Below the pieces are notes generated by a model. It saw only the letters and a list, made by a program, of their open reading frames with translations. It was not told the DNA's origin and did not search any database. The translations under genes and the position numbers were made by a program. Below are positions 8,528 to 18,042 of a DNA stretch of 32,939 nt, piece by piece (position 1 is the stretch's first letter; each line of letters opens with the position of its first letter). This stretch comes from Flavobacteriales bacterium (GTDB taxonomy: Bacteria; Bacteroidota; Bacteroidia; Palsa-965). Location: the NCBI GenBank assembly GCA_002737665.1, contig NSIF01000022.1, positions 1 to 32,939 of the forward strand. The letters are read 5' to 3'.

Positions 8528-8706
8528 TTGGTAAAGATAATAGACACAAGAGAATGAAGTGCTAAATATGTTTTTTTGCGTGAGTGATTGCAGTAGAAAG
8601 CCCGCAGCCCAACTATAGATGGGCGAGGGCTTGTAACGAAAAGCACGGCCTTTGGACACGCCCAAGCAATTTTCATGCATTTACAGCTACATTCCCCCGA
8701 TTTCCG

Positions 8707-8714
8707 TAATTTTG
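8707..8714 (+). promoter_or_regulatory. Candidate -7 promoter box (TAATTTTG) for gldA
   Basis: Exact TAnnTTTG match, 23 bases before the TTG start codon of gldA. A TTA at 8681-8683 could be a degenerate -33 box at 23-base spacing. The position supports the TTG start. Confidence 0.45.
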
Positions 8715-8737
8715 AGCTTTAACAAACATAATTAAGC

Positions 8738-9643
8738 TTGTCAATTAAAGTAGAATACATTTCAAAAGTTTACGGAAAACAATTTGCACTCGACAATGTT
8801 TCGTTTGAAGTTCAAACGGGTGAAATTGTTGGATTTTTAGGACCTAATGGTGCTGGAAAATCGACGATGATGAAAGTCCTTACTTGTTTTATTCCTCCAA
8901 CAACTGGAAAAGCATTTGTAAATGGTTTTGATGTGATGGAACAATCAATTGATGTGCGTAGAAGTGTTGGGTACCTGCCTGAAAACAACCCACTTTATTT
9001 GGACATGTATGTAAAAGAATATTTGGAGTTTATTGCAGGTTTACATAAAATGAAAAACATAAAGTCACATGTGAATGAGATGATAGCTGTGACAGGATTG
9101 GAATTAGAACAACACAAACAAATTGGTGCGCTTTCGAAAGGATATAGACAACGAGTGGGATTGGCACAAGCATTAATCCACGATCCAGAAGTATTGATAT
9201 TAGATGAACCAACAACTGGACTTGATCCTAATCAACTAGAAGAAATTCGAACACTGATAAAAAAAGTTGGTCAATCAAAAACGGTACTCCTTTCTACTCA
9301 CATTATGCAAGAAGTAGAAATTCTTTGCAGTCGCGTGATCATAGTGAATAAAGGAAAAATTGTTACCAACAAAACTACAAGCACACTACAAAAAGGTGAT
9401 GACAAGCGAATGTTGATTTTAGTAGAATTTGATCGTCTTGCTGATCTTAAAAAAATACAAGAAATTAGCGGTGTAGAAAGTGTAAAGCTGCTTAAAGAAA
9501 ATTCTTACGCTATAATTACCAAGCCAGATCAAGATATACGACCATCACTTTTCAAATTTGCTGTAGCCCATGGCCTATCAATTATAGAAATGCAGCGGGA
9601 AGAGAAAAAATTAGAAGATGTTTTTAAGGAATTAACCAAGTAG
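8738..9643 (+). CDS. gldA: ABC transporter ATP-binding subunit, GldA type
   Basis: This 301-residue single ABC ATPase drives a membrane exporter of the gliding-motility-associated GldA/GldF/GldG group. Walker A is GPNGAGKS at residues 35-42. The signature is LSKGYRQR at 133-140, Walker B is VLILDEPTTGLDPNQ from 153, and the switch His is in LSTHIM. The opening MSIKVEYISKVYGKQFALD, the Q-loop region YLPENNPLYLDMYVKEYL and the C-terminal domain all resemble GldA. The start is TTG, chosen because it reproduces the family N terminus. No permease genes (gldF, gldG) are adjacent. A general ABC-2 exporter ATPase is the alternative. Confidence 0.8.
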   Translation: MSIKVEYISKVYGKQFALDNVSFEVQTGEIVGFLGPNGAGKSTMMKVLTCFIPPTTGKAFVNGFDVMEQSIDVRRSVGYLPENNPLYLDMYVKEYLEFIAGLHKMKNIKSHVNEMIAVTGLELEQHKQIGALSKGYRQRVGLAQALIHDPEVLILDEPTTGLDPNQLEEIRTLIKKVGQSKTVLLSTHIMQEVEILCSRVIIVNKGKIVTNKTTSTLQKGDDKRMLILVEFDRLADLKKIQEISGVESVKLLKENSYAIITKPDQDIRPSLFKFAVAHGLSIIEMQREEKKLEDVFKELTK

Positions 9644-9658
9644 AAATTTTAAAAATCG

Positions 9659-9666
9659 TACTTTAG
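9659..9666 (+). promoter_or_regulatory. Possible -7 box (TACTTTAG) for metK
   Basis: One mismatch to TAnnTTTG, 30 bases before the metK ATG in a 52-base gap after gldA. The gap is too short for a SAM riboswitch aptamer. Read-through from gldA is equally possible. Confidence 0.25.
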
Positions 9667-9695
9667 CCGACTAATATTAAAAACCGAAAATAAAA

Positions 9696-10958
9696 ATGTC
9701 ATACCTTTTTACCTCAGAATCAGTTTCAGAAGGACACCCTGATAAAGTTGCGGACCAAATATCAGATGCGTTAATAGATCATTTTCTTGCTTACGATCCA
9801 TCATCAAAAGTTGCTTGTGAGACACTAGTAACAACAGGACAAGTTTTCCTTGCTGGTGAAGTAAAATCAAAAGCATACCTAGATGTGCAAGAAATTGCGC
9901 GCGATGTGGTACGTAAAATTGGCTATACAAAAGCGGAATACATGTTCGAAGCAAATTCTTGTAGTGTACTTTCTGCCATTCACGAACAGTCGCCAGATAT
10001 TAATCAAGGTGTTGAACGGAAAAATCCAGAAGAACAAGGTGCTGGCGATCAAGGGATGATGTTTGGCTATGCCAACCGCGATACTGATAATTACATGCCG
10101 CTACCATTAGAGCTTTCGCACCTACTATTATTGGAACTTGCTGCGATTCGACACGAAGGGAAACAAATGAAATACCTTCGCCCTGATTCAAAATCGCAGG
10201 TTACAATTGAATACAACGATAAACATATTCCAGAAGCCATAAATACCATTGTAATTTCAACACAACACGATGATTTTGCACCGGAAAAGGCCATGCAGGA
10301 ACAAATCAAAAAAGATGTAATAGCTATTTTGGTTCCTCGACTATTGAAGAAGTTACCAAAGAGAATTCAAATCTTATTTAATAGTAAAATAGTTTATCAT
10401 GTTAATCCAACTGGAAAATTTGTAATTGGTGGCCCGCATGGTGATACAGGATTAACTGGTAGAAAAATTATTGTTGACACTTATGGCGGAAAGGGTGCAC
10501 ATGGCGGAGGCGCATTTTCAGGAAAAGACCCATCCAAAGTAGATCGCTCGGCGGCTTATGCTGCACGACACGTTGCTAAACACATGGTCGCAGCTGGAAT
10601 ATGTAAAGAAGCGCTTGTGCAAGTTGCGTATGCTATTGGTGTAGCACGTCCTGTTGGTTTTTACGTAAACACTTACGGAACTTCAAATTTAAAAATGTCA
10701 GATGGCGAAATAGCTAAAAAAATAGGTAGTCTAAAAGAATTCGATATGCGTCCCTATTTTATTGAAAAGCGTTTTAAATTACGCACACCCATCTACAGTG
10801 AAACTGCTTCATATGGCCACATGGGTCGCACGAGTAAAGTTGTGGAGAAGGTTTTCAATAAGGGAAAGAAGAATGAGAAAAAAATGAAAGTAAAATTATT
10901 TCCCTGGGAGGAATTAAATGCACTTAACATATTGAAGAAAGAATTTGGAATAAAATAG
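9696..10958 (+). CDS. metK: S-adenosylmethionine synthetase
   Basis: This 420-residue cytoplasmic enzyme makes S-adenosylmethionine from methionine and ATP. The hallmarks are all present: [20 protein letters not shown] near residues 6-25, the methionine/ATP hexapeptide GAGDQG at 115-120, and the Gly-rich phosphate loop [21 protein letters not shown]. The C-terminal third contains [14 protein letters not shown] and a lysine-rich loop ([11 protein letters not shown]) that is longer than in E. coli MetK. That explains the extra length over the usual 384 or so residues. A strong terminator follows. Confidence 0.97.
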   Translation: MSYLFTSESVSEGHPDKVADQISDALIDHFLAYDPSSKVACETLVTTGQVFLAGEVKSKAYLDVQEIARDVVRKIGYTKAEYMFEANSCSVLSAIHEQSPDINQGVERKNPEEQGAGDQGMMFGYANRDTDNYMPLPLELSHLLLLELAAIRHEGKQMKYLRPDSKSQVTIEYNDKHIPEAINTIVISTQHDDFAPEKAMQEQIKKDVIAILVPRLLKKLPKRIQILFNSKIVYHVNPTGKFVIGGPHGDTGLTGRKIIVDTYGGKGAHGGGAFSGKDPSKVDRSAAYAARHVAKHMVAAGICKEALVQVAYAIGVARPVGFYVNTYGTSNLKMSDGEIAKKIGSLKEFDMRPYFIEKRFKLRTPIYSETASYGHMGRTSKVVEKVFNKGKKNEKKMKVKLFPWEELNALNILKKEFGIK

Positions 10959-10978
10959 TAAATTATTATTTGAATTTA

Positions 10979-11006
10979 AAAAAGCCATCTGAAACGATGG
11001 CTTTTT
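10979..11006. terminator. Bidirectional intrinsic terminator between metK and tatC
   Basis: A perfect 11-bp stem, AAAAAGCCATC (10979-10989) with GATGGCTTTTT (10996-11006) and loop TGAAAC. The GC core is flanked by an A run on one side and a T run on the other, so it can terminate metK on the plus strand and tatC on the minus strand. Confidence 0.9.
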
Positions 11007-11034
11007 CCTTGTATAATAGATTTGAGATAAAATT

Positions 11035-11874
11035 TTATGCAGGAATAGCAGCCCGTTTTTTCTCTACTCTTTTGGCAACGATAATACTTACTTCATATAA
11101 GACCCAAAGCGGTATAGCAACAAGCATTTGAGTAAAAATATCTGTTGTTGGTGTAATCACAGCGGCTACAATCAAGATTACTACAATTGCATATTTGCGA
11201 TTTTTAATCATAAAAGCTGCGGTGATAATTCCGAACCTAGCGAGAAAATAAATTATAATTGGCAATTCAAATACTATTCCCATCAACAAAACCAATGTGG
11301 TGACAACAGAAATATAAGAGTCTATGGAGAAAATATTTTTTATTGTTGGATCGACTTGATAATTCCCTAAAAAATAAATTGCCATTGGCGCAACCACATA
11401 AAATCCGAATAAAACGCCAGTAAAAAAAAGTAGGGTAGCCCAAAAAATAAATCCTGTCGCTGCCTTTGCCTCGTTGTCCTTTAATGCTGGCCTTATAAAG
11501 CGCCATATTTCCCACAATAAATAAGGAAAAGCAAGCACAAGTCCAGCCACAAAGGAACCCCACATAGCCAGTGTAAACTGACCTGTAACTTCAATGTTTT
11601 GAAAAGTAAAATTAAAATCAGTAAAACAAAGTGCAGCTCCCATACCCCAGTGGTGAGAAATTTTACAAAGGAACTGATACGTTAAAAAATCGGGACTTTT
11701 AGGAGCAAGTATTATTTTACTAAATAAAATTTCAGGAAAACAAAATGCTACACCTGCCAAAATAAAAATAACAATAACAGACCTCACCAGATGCCATCTC
11801 AGGGCCTCGAGATGACCCAAAAAGGACATTTCGCCCATTTTTTTCTTGTCTTTATTGGATGAAAATAAGCTCAT
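11035..11874 (-). CDS. tatC: Sec-independent protein translocase subunit TatC
   Basis: This is the core receptor of the twin-arginine translocation system, an inner-membrane protein with six predicted helices. From the ATG at 11874 it has 279 residues. The frame opens 19 residues earlier, but the extension lacks family similarity and overlaps a promoter box. The conserved cytoplasmic N terminus MSFLGHLEALRWHLVRS precedes helix 1. The C-terminal TPTTDIFTQMLVAIPLWVLY matches the TPxxD...Q...PL..LYE signature. An extended first periplasmic loop (about 50 residues, containing the segment ICKISHHWGMG in approximate form) is a feature of Bacteroidota TatC. No tatA is adjacent. The terminator with metK lies downstream. 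Confidence 0.95.
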   Translation of the reverse strand: MSLFSSNKDKKKMGEMSFLGHLEALRWHLVRSVIVIFILAGVAFCFPEILFSKIILAPKSPDFLTYQFLCKISHHWGMGAALCFTDFNFTFQNIEVTGQFTLAMWGSFVAGLVLAFPYLLWEIWRFIRPALKDNEAKAATGFIFWATLLFFTGVLFGFYVVAPMAIYFLGNYQVDPTIKNIFSIDSYISVVTTLVLLMGIVFELPIIIYFLARFGIITAAFMIKNRKYAIVVILIVAAVITPTTDIFTQMLVAIPLWVLYEVSIIVAKRVEKKRAAIPA

Positions 11875-11883
11875 AAAATTTGG

Positions 11884-11891
11884 CAAATATA
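11884..11891 (-). promoter_or_regulatory. Candidate -7 promoter box (TATATTTG) for tatC
   Basis: Exact TAnnTTTG match on the minus strand, 9 bases before the chosen tatC ATG at 11874. It would give a nearly leaderless mRNA. It lies inside the longer open frame, which argues against the upstream start. Confidence 0.45.
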
Positions 11892-11996
11892 ACGAAAAGA
11901 AAGGGCATAAATAGTTGAAATTCAACAACAAGTAAAGGTGAAAAATTGCCTATGCAATATCCTTCTGTCGTCATATTTTTTTTATCTTCACAGGCA

Positions 11997-14303
11997 ATGG
12001 CAATTGAACAGAAAAATACAAACTCCAAGACAGACGAAAAACTTGATTTTTCATCAAAAAAATCGTTTCTGCAAAAACATCGGTTTACGTTAGCAGTGAT
12101 TTTTGTATTCAGCACATTGTTGTTTGCCTACAAAGATCACTTCCATAATCCATTTCACTTTGATGATGATCATACAATCGTCAAAAATGCGGCCATAAGA
12201 AACATCCAAAATATTCCCAGTTTTTTTTTAGATGCAAAAACATTCAGCTCCTTACCTGCGAATCAAATTTACAGACCAGGCCTAACTACATTAAATGCAA
12301 TTGACTATTGGATTGGAGGAAAAGAAGAACCCGATTCCTTTTATTTCCATATTTCTATTTTCGTAAGTTATATTTTACTTGGCTTATTATTATTTCTGTT
12401 TCTTTTAAAAATCACAGAACAAGTCCAGCCCTCGCCTAACAATAAATACTTCGCTTTATTCGGTGCAGGATTGTATTGCCTGCACACAGCAAATGCGGAA
12501 ACAATTAATTATGTTATTGCTCGCTCCGATTCATTTTCAACGCTTATGGTTATGCTTGCGTTGGTCATTTATCAATACAAACCTACTTGGCGAAGTAAAT
12601 ACATTTACATCATTCCGGTTATCATTGGATTCTTTGTAAAAGAACCAACTATAATGACTGCTCCTTTATTATTTATTTACATTTTATTTTTTGAAAAAAA
12701 TCTTTCCCTAAAAGATTGCTTTCAAACTAAAGGGTTCAAAATAGCATTGACTTCTTTTGTAAAGATGATTCCGATTTTTATTGTTTCCATCCTACTCTAT
12801 CTGCTTTCCAAAAATATGGCAGCAACAACATTCTCTACTGGCGAAATGTCAACTTTACATTACATACTTACCCAGCCATTTGCAATAATTCACTACATAA
12901 ATAATTTTTTCCTTCCAGTAAATCTTTCTGCTGATACCGATTGGACCATCATTTCAAGTGTATTCGATGATCGTGTACTAATTGGAGCTGCATTTGTATT
13001 AGGATTAATTATTTATTCTATATACGCCTCTAGTAAACCAATGCTTCGACCACTTGCCTTCGGTATATTTTGGTTTTTACTTGCCTTATTACCGACCTCA
13101 ATTATGCCACTGTCCGAAGTAATTAACGATCACCGAACATTTTTTCCATATATCGGATTAGTTATTTCAACTGTTTGGATGCTCAAAATAGCAAGTAATA
13201 AGTATGCTCGTATAAATTATTTATTAATCGGCATTCCAATTTTATTACTCTGTGGCCACGCCTACGGAACAATACAAAGAACTGAACTATGGAGTTCCGG
13301 TGAAAAACTTTGGTATGATGTGACACTAAAATGTCCAAATAGCGGGCGTGGATTAATGAATTATGGAATTTCACAAATGGCAATTGGGAAATATGACATT
13401 GCACTTGAATACCTTGAGAAAGCTAAAAAAATTACTCCACGCTACAATTACCTCTATATAAATCTGGGAATTTTAAAAGCCGAGCTAAAGAAACTAGCAG
13501 AAGCTGAAGCTGATTTTCAAACGGCAATCCGATTAAATCCAATGAATCCGGAAGGCTATTATTTCTATAGTAATTTCTTAATCTCGCAAGGAAAATATTT
13601 AGAAGCAAAAAAACTGGTATTACAAGGAATACAAATCAGTCCTAATCATACGCAACTAAGAAAGGCAGAACAGCAATTAATAAATTATATTTCAAATAAT
13701 AAAAATGGCTTAACGGATGCTCAGCAGCAAGTACAAGAAAAACCAAATGCCGAAAACTACTTTGCGTTGAGTGTAGTGGCCTACCAAAATAAAAAATATG
13801 AAATGTGCATTGAGGCATCGAATAACGCAATTAAACTGAATTCAAATTATGCAGAAGCATATAATAATATTTGCACGGCACAAAATATGTTAGGAAATTT
13901 TGAAGCAGCGGTCAAAGCAGGTAAAAAAGGTTTACAGCTTCAGCCAGGATATATTTTGATTGAAAATAATCTCAAGGTAGCACTAAGCAGAAAAAGCATG
14001 ACGGATTCTATGAATTTTATAATTACTAAAAATCCGACACTCGAAAATTACATTAATTTAAGTTTACTCTACTATAACTTTGGATGCTATCAAAAATGTG
14101 TAGAAGCGTCAACAAATGCACTTCTATACGATGCTAATTCCGACATAGCGTACAACAATATTTGCTCGGCCTATAACATGCTTGAAAAATGGGAATTAGC
14201 AATTGAAGCGGGAGAAAAAGGATTAAAATTAAGTCCCGAAAATCAACTGCTGAAAAATAATCTGCTTATTTCTAAAAATGGGAAGTTGGCCTTGAAAAAT
14301 TAA
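11997..14303 (+). CDS. Multi-pass GT-C-like membrane protein with C-terminal TPR repeats
   Basis: This 768-residue protein starts at the ATG at 11997; TTG at 11946 and ATG at 11952 are in-frame alternatives. The N-terminal half has about 9-11 membrane helices. It carries motifs resembling the TMTC-type glycosyltransferase group: FHFDDDHTIVKNAAIR, IYRPGLTTLNAIDYW, CLHTANAETINYVIARSDSF and EVINDHRTFFPYIGL. The paired acidic residues in the first loop are typical of GT-C enzymes that use lipid-linked sugars. After the last helix, TPR repeats run to the end (MAIGKYDIALEYLEKAKKI and others). The last part is an ungapped tandem duplication with a 97-residue offset: YNNIC recurs, as does an (I/V)EAS Cys-helix. 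Protein O-glycosylation at the membrane is an inference; the catalytic activity is unproven. Confidence 0.75.
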   Translation: MAIEQKNTNSKTDEKLDFSSKKSFLQKHRFTLAVIFVFSTLLFAYKDHFHNPFHFDDDHTIVKNAAIRNIQNIPSFFLDAKTFSSLPANQIYRPGLTTLNAIDYWIGGKEEPDSFYFHISIFVSYILLGLLLFLFLLKITEQVQPSPNNKYFALFGAGLYCLHTANAETINYVIARSDSFSTLMVMLALVIYQYKPTWRSKYIYIIPVIIGFFVKEPTIMTAPLLFIYILFFEKNLSLKDCFQTKGFKIALTSFVKMIPIFIVSILLYLLSKNMAATTFSTGEMSTLHYILTQPFAIIHYINNFFLPVNLSADTDWTIISSVFDDRVLIGAAFVLGLIIYSIYASSKPMLRPLAFGIFWFLLALLPTSIMPLSEVINDHRTFFPYIGLVISTVWMLKIASNKYARINYLLIGIPILLLCGHAYGTIQRTELWSSGEKLWYDVTLKCPNSGRGLMNYGISQMAIGKYDIALEYLEKAKKITPRYNYLYINLGILKAELKKLAEAEADFQTAIRLNPMNPEGYYFYSNFLISQGKYLEAKKLVLQGIQISPNHTQLRKAEQQLINYISNNKNGLTDAQQQVQEKPNAENYFALSVVAYQNKKYEMCIEASNNAIKLNSNYAEAYNNICTAQNMLGNFEAAVKAGKKGLQLQPGYILIENNLKVALSRKSMTDSMNFIITKNPTLENYINLSLLYYNFGCYQKCVEASTNALLYDANSDIAYNNICSAYNMLEKWELAIEAGEKGLKLSPENQLLKNNLLISKNGKLALKN

Positions 14304-14304
14304 A

Positions 14305-15105
14305 TTATTTTTTTCGTATTACAATTACCTGGTGCAGCGCAAAAACTGAATTAATTGGATATAACAATAGCTCAATTAAAAAAATGAAGGGCGAGAAAAA
14401 GGCAGGTAACACTTGTCGGAAATTTAATCCACCAGAAAACAAATAACGCAGGTAATTATTAAGTGGTTTTTGCAAAACAATTTCTAAGTTTGGATATAAT
14501 TTTTCAAAAAGTATTTTATCGCGTTTGAAAACAATGTAACTAAGTGCTTGATTTGCGCCAACCATAAAACCTTGCGTTTCATTCTTCCAAAATTTTTGAG
14601 CAGGATCAAAAGTTTCTGAATCAAATAATTTCTTGTAAAAACGGCTTGCTGCAAATCCATAAAAAGGCTCAATCAATACACAACCGCCAGCATTATCGAG
14701 GACACGAACCAGTTCCTTAAAAAACTTATCAGGGTCCGGTAAATGATGGAAGCAATTAATTCCATAAATGGCTCTAATACTTTTATCTTCAAAAGGCATT
14801 TGCTGTGCATCAACAACTAAATCGAGGTGATTTGCATTCTTGATATCAGTACTCAAAATTTCCGGAAAACTTTTCTTAAAAAAACTTACTCCTGCTCCAA
14901 TTTCCACCCTTGCGCCCTTACTTATTCCGAAATATTGCTTGTCAAGTGTAATACATTGCTGATAAAATTCAGCAAATACATTTCGAAGCATCTGTTTTTC
15001 ATTCAAAACTTTAAGGTGAACAGTAAGCAATTCATCACTATTTGGATCAATTGACTTTAAGCGTGGCTCCTGCAAGAAATTACGAAATGCCAAAAAGATC
15101 CCCAT
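14305..15105 (-). CDS. Class I SAM-dependent methyltransferase
   Basis: This 266-residue protein has a Methyltransf_11-type core. Motif I is VEIGAGVSFFKKSFP, which uses the acidic E-x-G-x-G pattern. An acidic Asp follows (LSTDI), and DAQQMPFEDKSIRAIYGINC covers motifs II and III. HHLPDPDKFFKELVRVLDNA follows. The N-terminal 60 residues and a hydrophobic C-terminal region (about 225-250, FFSPFIFLIELLLYPINSVF) lie outside the core. The latter could be a membrane-associated helix. The substrate is unknown. Similar proteins occur in polysaccharide or lipid modification. Its stop codon lies one base from the stop of the convergent TPR protein. Confidence 0.8.
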   Translation of the reverse strand: MGIFLAFRNFLQEPRLKSIDPNSDELLTVHLKVLNEKQMLRNVFAEFYQQCITLDKQYFGISKGARVEIGAGVSFFKKSFPEILSTDIKNANHLDLVVDAQQMPFEDKSIRAIYGINCFHHLPDPDKFFKELVRVLDNAGGCVLIEPFYGFAASRFYKKLFDSETFDPAQKFWKNETQGFMVGANQALSYIVFKRDKILFEKLYPNLEIVLQKPLNNYLRYLFSGGLNFRQVLPAFFSPFIFLIELLLYPINSVFALHQVIVIRKK

Positions 15106-15219
15106 GCTTATTTAAAATAAATTAATGTACAGGTTTCGTAATATAGAAATTGAATTGATTTTTTTGAAAATTGGTAAATTTCTTTAATGAAAAATAAGAA
15201 ACTAAAAACACTCAATCAA

Positions 15220-17361
15220 TTATTTTTCTTCTCTGATAATGTTTGCTGCTTCGCTAATGTATGGGTCTTTTTGTATACGTTCTAAAAAGTCAGTTTTACG
15301 TGCCATTTTTGAAGTATCGCCCTGGAGCATCATTTTATCAATGGAAAGCATTGAAATAGCAAACATACTAATGGGTTCTTCTAAGGGTTTGAATTGTTTA
15401 TTTTCTTCGCTCAATTCAGCTTGCGACTTCTTAAAATCTGGCAAATAAAGAGATTCCAATGTGGCCTCTTTTTCTCTCTTTAACTGTTTGGATTTTTTAG
15501 AAATAAGCGAAAAATAGGGGTCGGCTTCTACGCGCGAAGCACTGTTCTTAATAATTGAAGAATAGTCAGGTGCGTTCTTCCATCCTTTATAACTAGCAGA
15601 TGGAATACGATCCCACTCCATTGGGTAATCTAAATCTTTTTCACCTTGCTCATCAAAAGAAAAATAGCCAGGAAGTTGTACATCGGGCGACACTCCTTTC
15701 AACTGCGTTGAACCACCATTAACTCGATAGAACTTTTGAATCGTTACTTTAACTGAACCAAGTGGCTGCATTTCAGCTGCTGTATTTTGACTAGGGAAAT
15801 CATCGAGGTCATAAAAATTTTGAACAGACCCTTTCCCAAATGAAGAGGCAGAACTACCCACAATTACACCTCGCTTATAATCCTGAATTGCAGCAGCTAA
15901 AATTTCAGAAGCAGATGCGCTATTTTCGTTAATTAAAATTACCAATGGTCCACTGTAAACAACACTTCCTCCGTCTTTATCATCATAAACATAAACACCT
16001 TGAGAAGGGGATTTTACTTGCACAATTGGCCCACTAGGAATAAATAAACCTGCCATTTTTATTACTTCAAAAAGTGATCCACCTCCATTGTCTCTTAAAT
16101 CAAGAATAATTCCTTCAACATTTTCATTCATTAATTTTTCTAATTCCTTTTTTACGTCGTCAGCACAAGCGCGACCTGAATTTTTTTCTTTTGTAAAATC
16201 AGCATAAAAACCAGGAAGACGGATATACCCTATTTTGGCATTTTGATTAATGATAGCACTCTGGGCAAAAGTTTCATCAAGAATAACAACATCACGAATA
16301 ATTGGAATTACAAGCGTTGAATTATCAGGTTTTTGCACTGTAAGACGCACTTCGGTTCCTTTTTTTCCACGAATTAACTTAACAGCATCTTCCACCTTCA
16401 TACCCGCCATATCGACAGCTTCTTTATCTCCCTGCCCTGCTTTAATAATTAAATCTCCGGCCTTTAATTGTCCTTGCTTCCAACATGGGCTACCAGTAAC
16501 AATTGTAGTTACTTTAATGTACCCATCCTTTTCCTGCAATGTCGCACCTATACCCGTTAGCTGACCTGACATTGCAATATCAAAATCATCTTTCCCTGCA
16601 GGATTAAAAAATTCGGTATGCGGATCAAAAATCCCCGCGATAACATTTACATAGGAAACCATTCTATCAGTTCGATCTAACTTTTCAAGTCGAGTAAAAA
16701 TATCTTCCTGCGTTTTTCTAACCTTAGCACGGGCATCAACTTCAAGTTCTACATCACTCTTAATTATCAACTCCGGTTTTTTATCAGCAATGTTTTTATC
16801 TTGCTCTTTTTTCGCTTCATTCAACCGCACCATCACTTGATACTTCAAGTACTTCCTCCAAACATCCTTCATTTCCGTTTTATCTTTCGCATAACCCATT
16901 TTATCAGGATCAAGCTCTACACTTTCCTTAATCGTAAAATCAAAAGGCGTGGAAAATATTTCTGCGATATAACTTTTATTCTCAACAATCCGCTGGTTGA
17001 AAATAATTGTAGATCGATTAAAAAAATCAAAACTCAATACCTTTATTTCATCGTCAATTTGATTGTAATAGTTTTTCTTTAACTCATCCATGTCGGATTG
17101 TAAAAGAATTTTTTTTCCATAATCAGAACGTTTTAAATACGTATCATAAATTTTATGGGAAAAATTATCATCCACTTCCAATGGACGAAAATGCACGTTA
17201 TTTAGAATACTCATCATTATATCAAGCACAACTGCTTCTTTCTTGGCATCAGGATCGGAAATACCAGGTGCTGCAGCGCAACTGCTCCCAATGAAAGCAT
17301 AAGCAACTAAGCCCAGAATAGTTGGAATAGCAAAAATAGCAACTCGGATTTTAGACTTCAT
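15220..17361 (-). CDS. prc: C-terminal processing protease (tail-specific protease, S41)
   Basis: This 713-residue periplasmic serine protease degrades or trims proteins from the C terminus. The N terminus is a signal sequence with a hydrophobic core (about residues 6-24). A Cys at 28 in GSSCAA is not a good lipobox, because -3 is Gly. The Prc N-terminal domain is followed by a PDZ domain around 265-345 (GIGATLQEKDGYIKVTTIV). The S41 core is next, with LDLRDNGGGSLFEV and NENSASASEILAAA. Ser483 and Lys510 (FGKGSVQ) are the predicted catalytic dyad by alignment with E. coli Prc. The C-terminal helical tail, about 130 residues, matches the Prc-type extension and distinguishes it from shorter CtpA proteins. 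Confidence 0.93.
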   Translation of the reverse strand: MKSKIRVAIFAIPTILGLVAYAFIGSSCAAAPGISDPDAKKEAVVLDIMMSILNNVHFRPLEVDDNFSHKIYDTYLKRSDYGKKILLQSDMDELKKNYYNQIDDEIKVLSFDFFNRSTIIFNQRIVENKSYIAEIFSTPFDFTIKESVELDPDKMGYAKDKTEMKDVWRKYLKYQVMVRLNEAKKEQDKNIADKKPELIIKSDVELEVDARAKVRKTQEDIFTRLEKLDRTDRMVSYVNVIAGIFDPHTEFFNPAGKDDFDIAMSGQLTGIGATLQEKDGYIKVTTIVTGSPCWKQGQLKAGDLIIKAGQGDKEAVDMAGMKVEDAVKLIRGKKGTEVRLTVQKPDNSTLVIPIIRDVVILDETFAQSAIINQNAKIGYIRLPGFYADFTKEKNSGRACADDVKKELEKLMNENVEGIILDLRDNGGGSLFEVIKMAGLFIPSGPIVQVKSPSQGVYVYDDKDGGSVVYSGPLVILINENSASASEILAAAIQDYKRGVIVGSSASSFGKGSVQNFYDLDDFPSQNTAAEMQPLGSVKVTIQKFYRVNGGSTQLKGVSPDVQLPGYFSFDEQGEKDLDYPMEWDRIPSASYKGWKNAPDYSSIIKNSASRVEADPYFSLISKKSKQLKREKEATLESLYLPDFKKSQAELSEENKQFKPLEEPISMFAISMLSIDKMMLQGDTSKMARKTDFLERIQKDPYISEAANIIREEK

Positions 17362-17386
17362 AAAAAAATTAATTATTTTAACATTA

Positions 17387-17394
17387 CAAATTTA
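17387..17394 (-). promoter_or_regulatory. Candidate -7 promoter box (TAAATTTG) for prc
   Basis: Exact TAnnTTTG match on the minus strand, 25 bases before the prc ATG. No TTG -33 box is seen at the usual spacing. The 133-base gap to the upstream tlpA-like gene shows no terminator. Confidence 0.4.
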
Positions 17395-17494
17395 GGCAAA
17401 AATCGTGCTATCTTTTATTAAATCTGTTAAGCGCATTAAACATTCTTGCTTAAAACAAGTAATTCACAAACTAAACGAATAAAAAGAGAAAAAA

Positions 17495-18010
17495 TTATTG
17501 AGATAGGTCTTTTAATAAATCCACTATTTCCTTTGAACTCCAGTTTATGCTCCCAATTTGAGTATAGGCAACCTTCCCATTTTTATCAATAATATAAGTT
17601 GTTGGATAAGTATTTATTCCCAATTCAGAAAATGATTTATTACTTACTAAATATTGAAAAGAATAAACATGCTTTGTCTTAAAAGTTGATATTTTATCCA
17701 AACCCTCGTCCGAAACCAGAATAAAGACAATTTTAGAAGTATCAGACAACGCTTGAGCTTTATCAATGGATGGCATTTCACCTAAACATGTGCCACACCA
17801 AGTTTTCCAAAAATTAAGTACAATGACCTTTTCCTTATAATCTGAAAGTGGAGCTGGGGTCGATGCTAAAGTTGTGAGTTTTAAATCAGCAAATGAAAGA
17901 GTTGGAGCGACACGGTATTTTATAATAAGGTAAAAAAGTAATAGTACACCAAGTATGAAACAAATTAAATTAATCCAAAATTTTCTATTGATTTGAATTG
18001 AACTAAACAT
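17495..18010 (-). CDS. TlpA/ResA-like membrane-anchored thioredoxin
   Basis: This 171-residue protein starts at ATG 18010; a TTG two codons upstream is possible. One N-terminal membrane helix (about residues 12-31) anchors it, with the thioredoxin fold outside the cytoplasmic membrane. The active site is WCGTC in VLNFWKTWCGTCLGEMPSI, and the cis-proline is in NTYPTTYIID. The TlpA-type GEMPS after the second Cys suggests a reducing role for periplasmic thiols, for instance in cytochrome or copper-site maturation. The gene lies 32 bases downstream of the E1 dehydrogenase on the same strand, but no functional tie is evident. Confidence 0.88.
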   Translation of the reverse strand: MFSSIQINRKFWINLICFILGVLLLFYLIIKYRVAPTLSFADLKLTTLASTPAPLSDYKEKVIVLNFWKTWCGTCLGEMPSIDKAQALSDTSKIVFILVSDEGLDKISTFKTKHVYSFQYLVSNKSFSELGINTYPTTYIIDKNGKVAYTQIGSINWSSKEIVDLLKDLSQ

Positions 18011-18042
18011 AGACAAAAAATATAATAAATTTGCTCAATAAA

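Noticed and set aside
8528-8680. 51-codon upstream extension of rsgA
   Set aside because: It has no family similarity, the usual RsgA N terminus begins at the ATG at 8527, and the extension is rich in Cys, Ser and Tyr unlike the rest of the protein.
9644-9695. Possible SAM riboswitch before metK
   Set aside because: The gap is only 52 bases with no paired structure large enough for a known SAM aptamer.
11875-11931. Upstream extension of tatC
   Set aside because: A promoter box lies inside it, and the family N terminus fits the later ATG.
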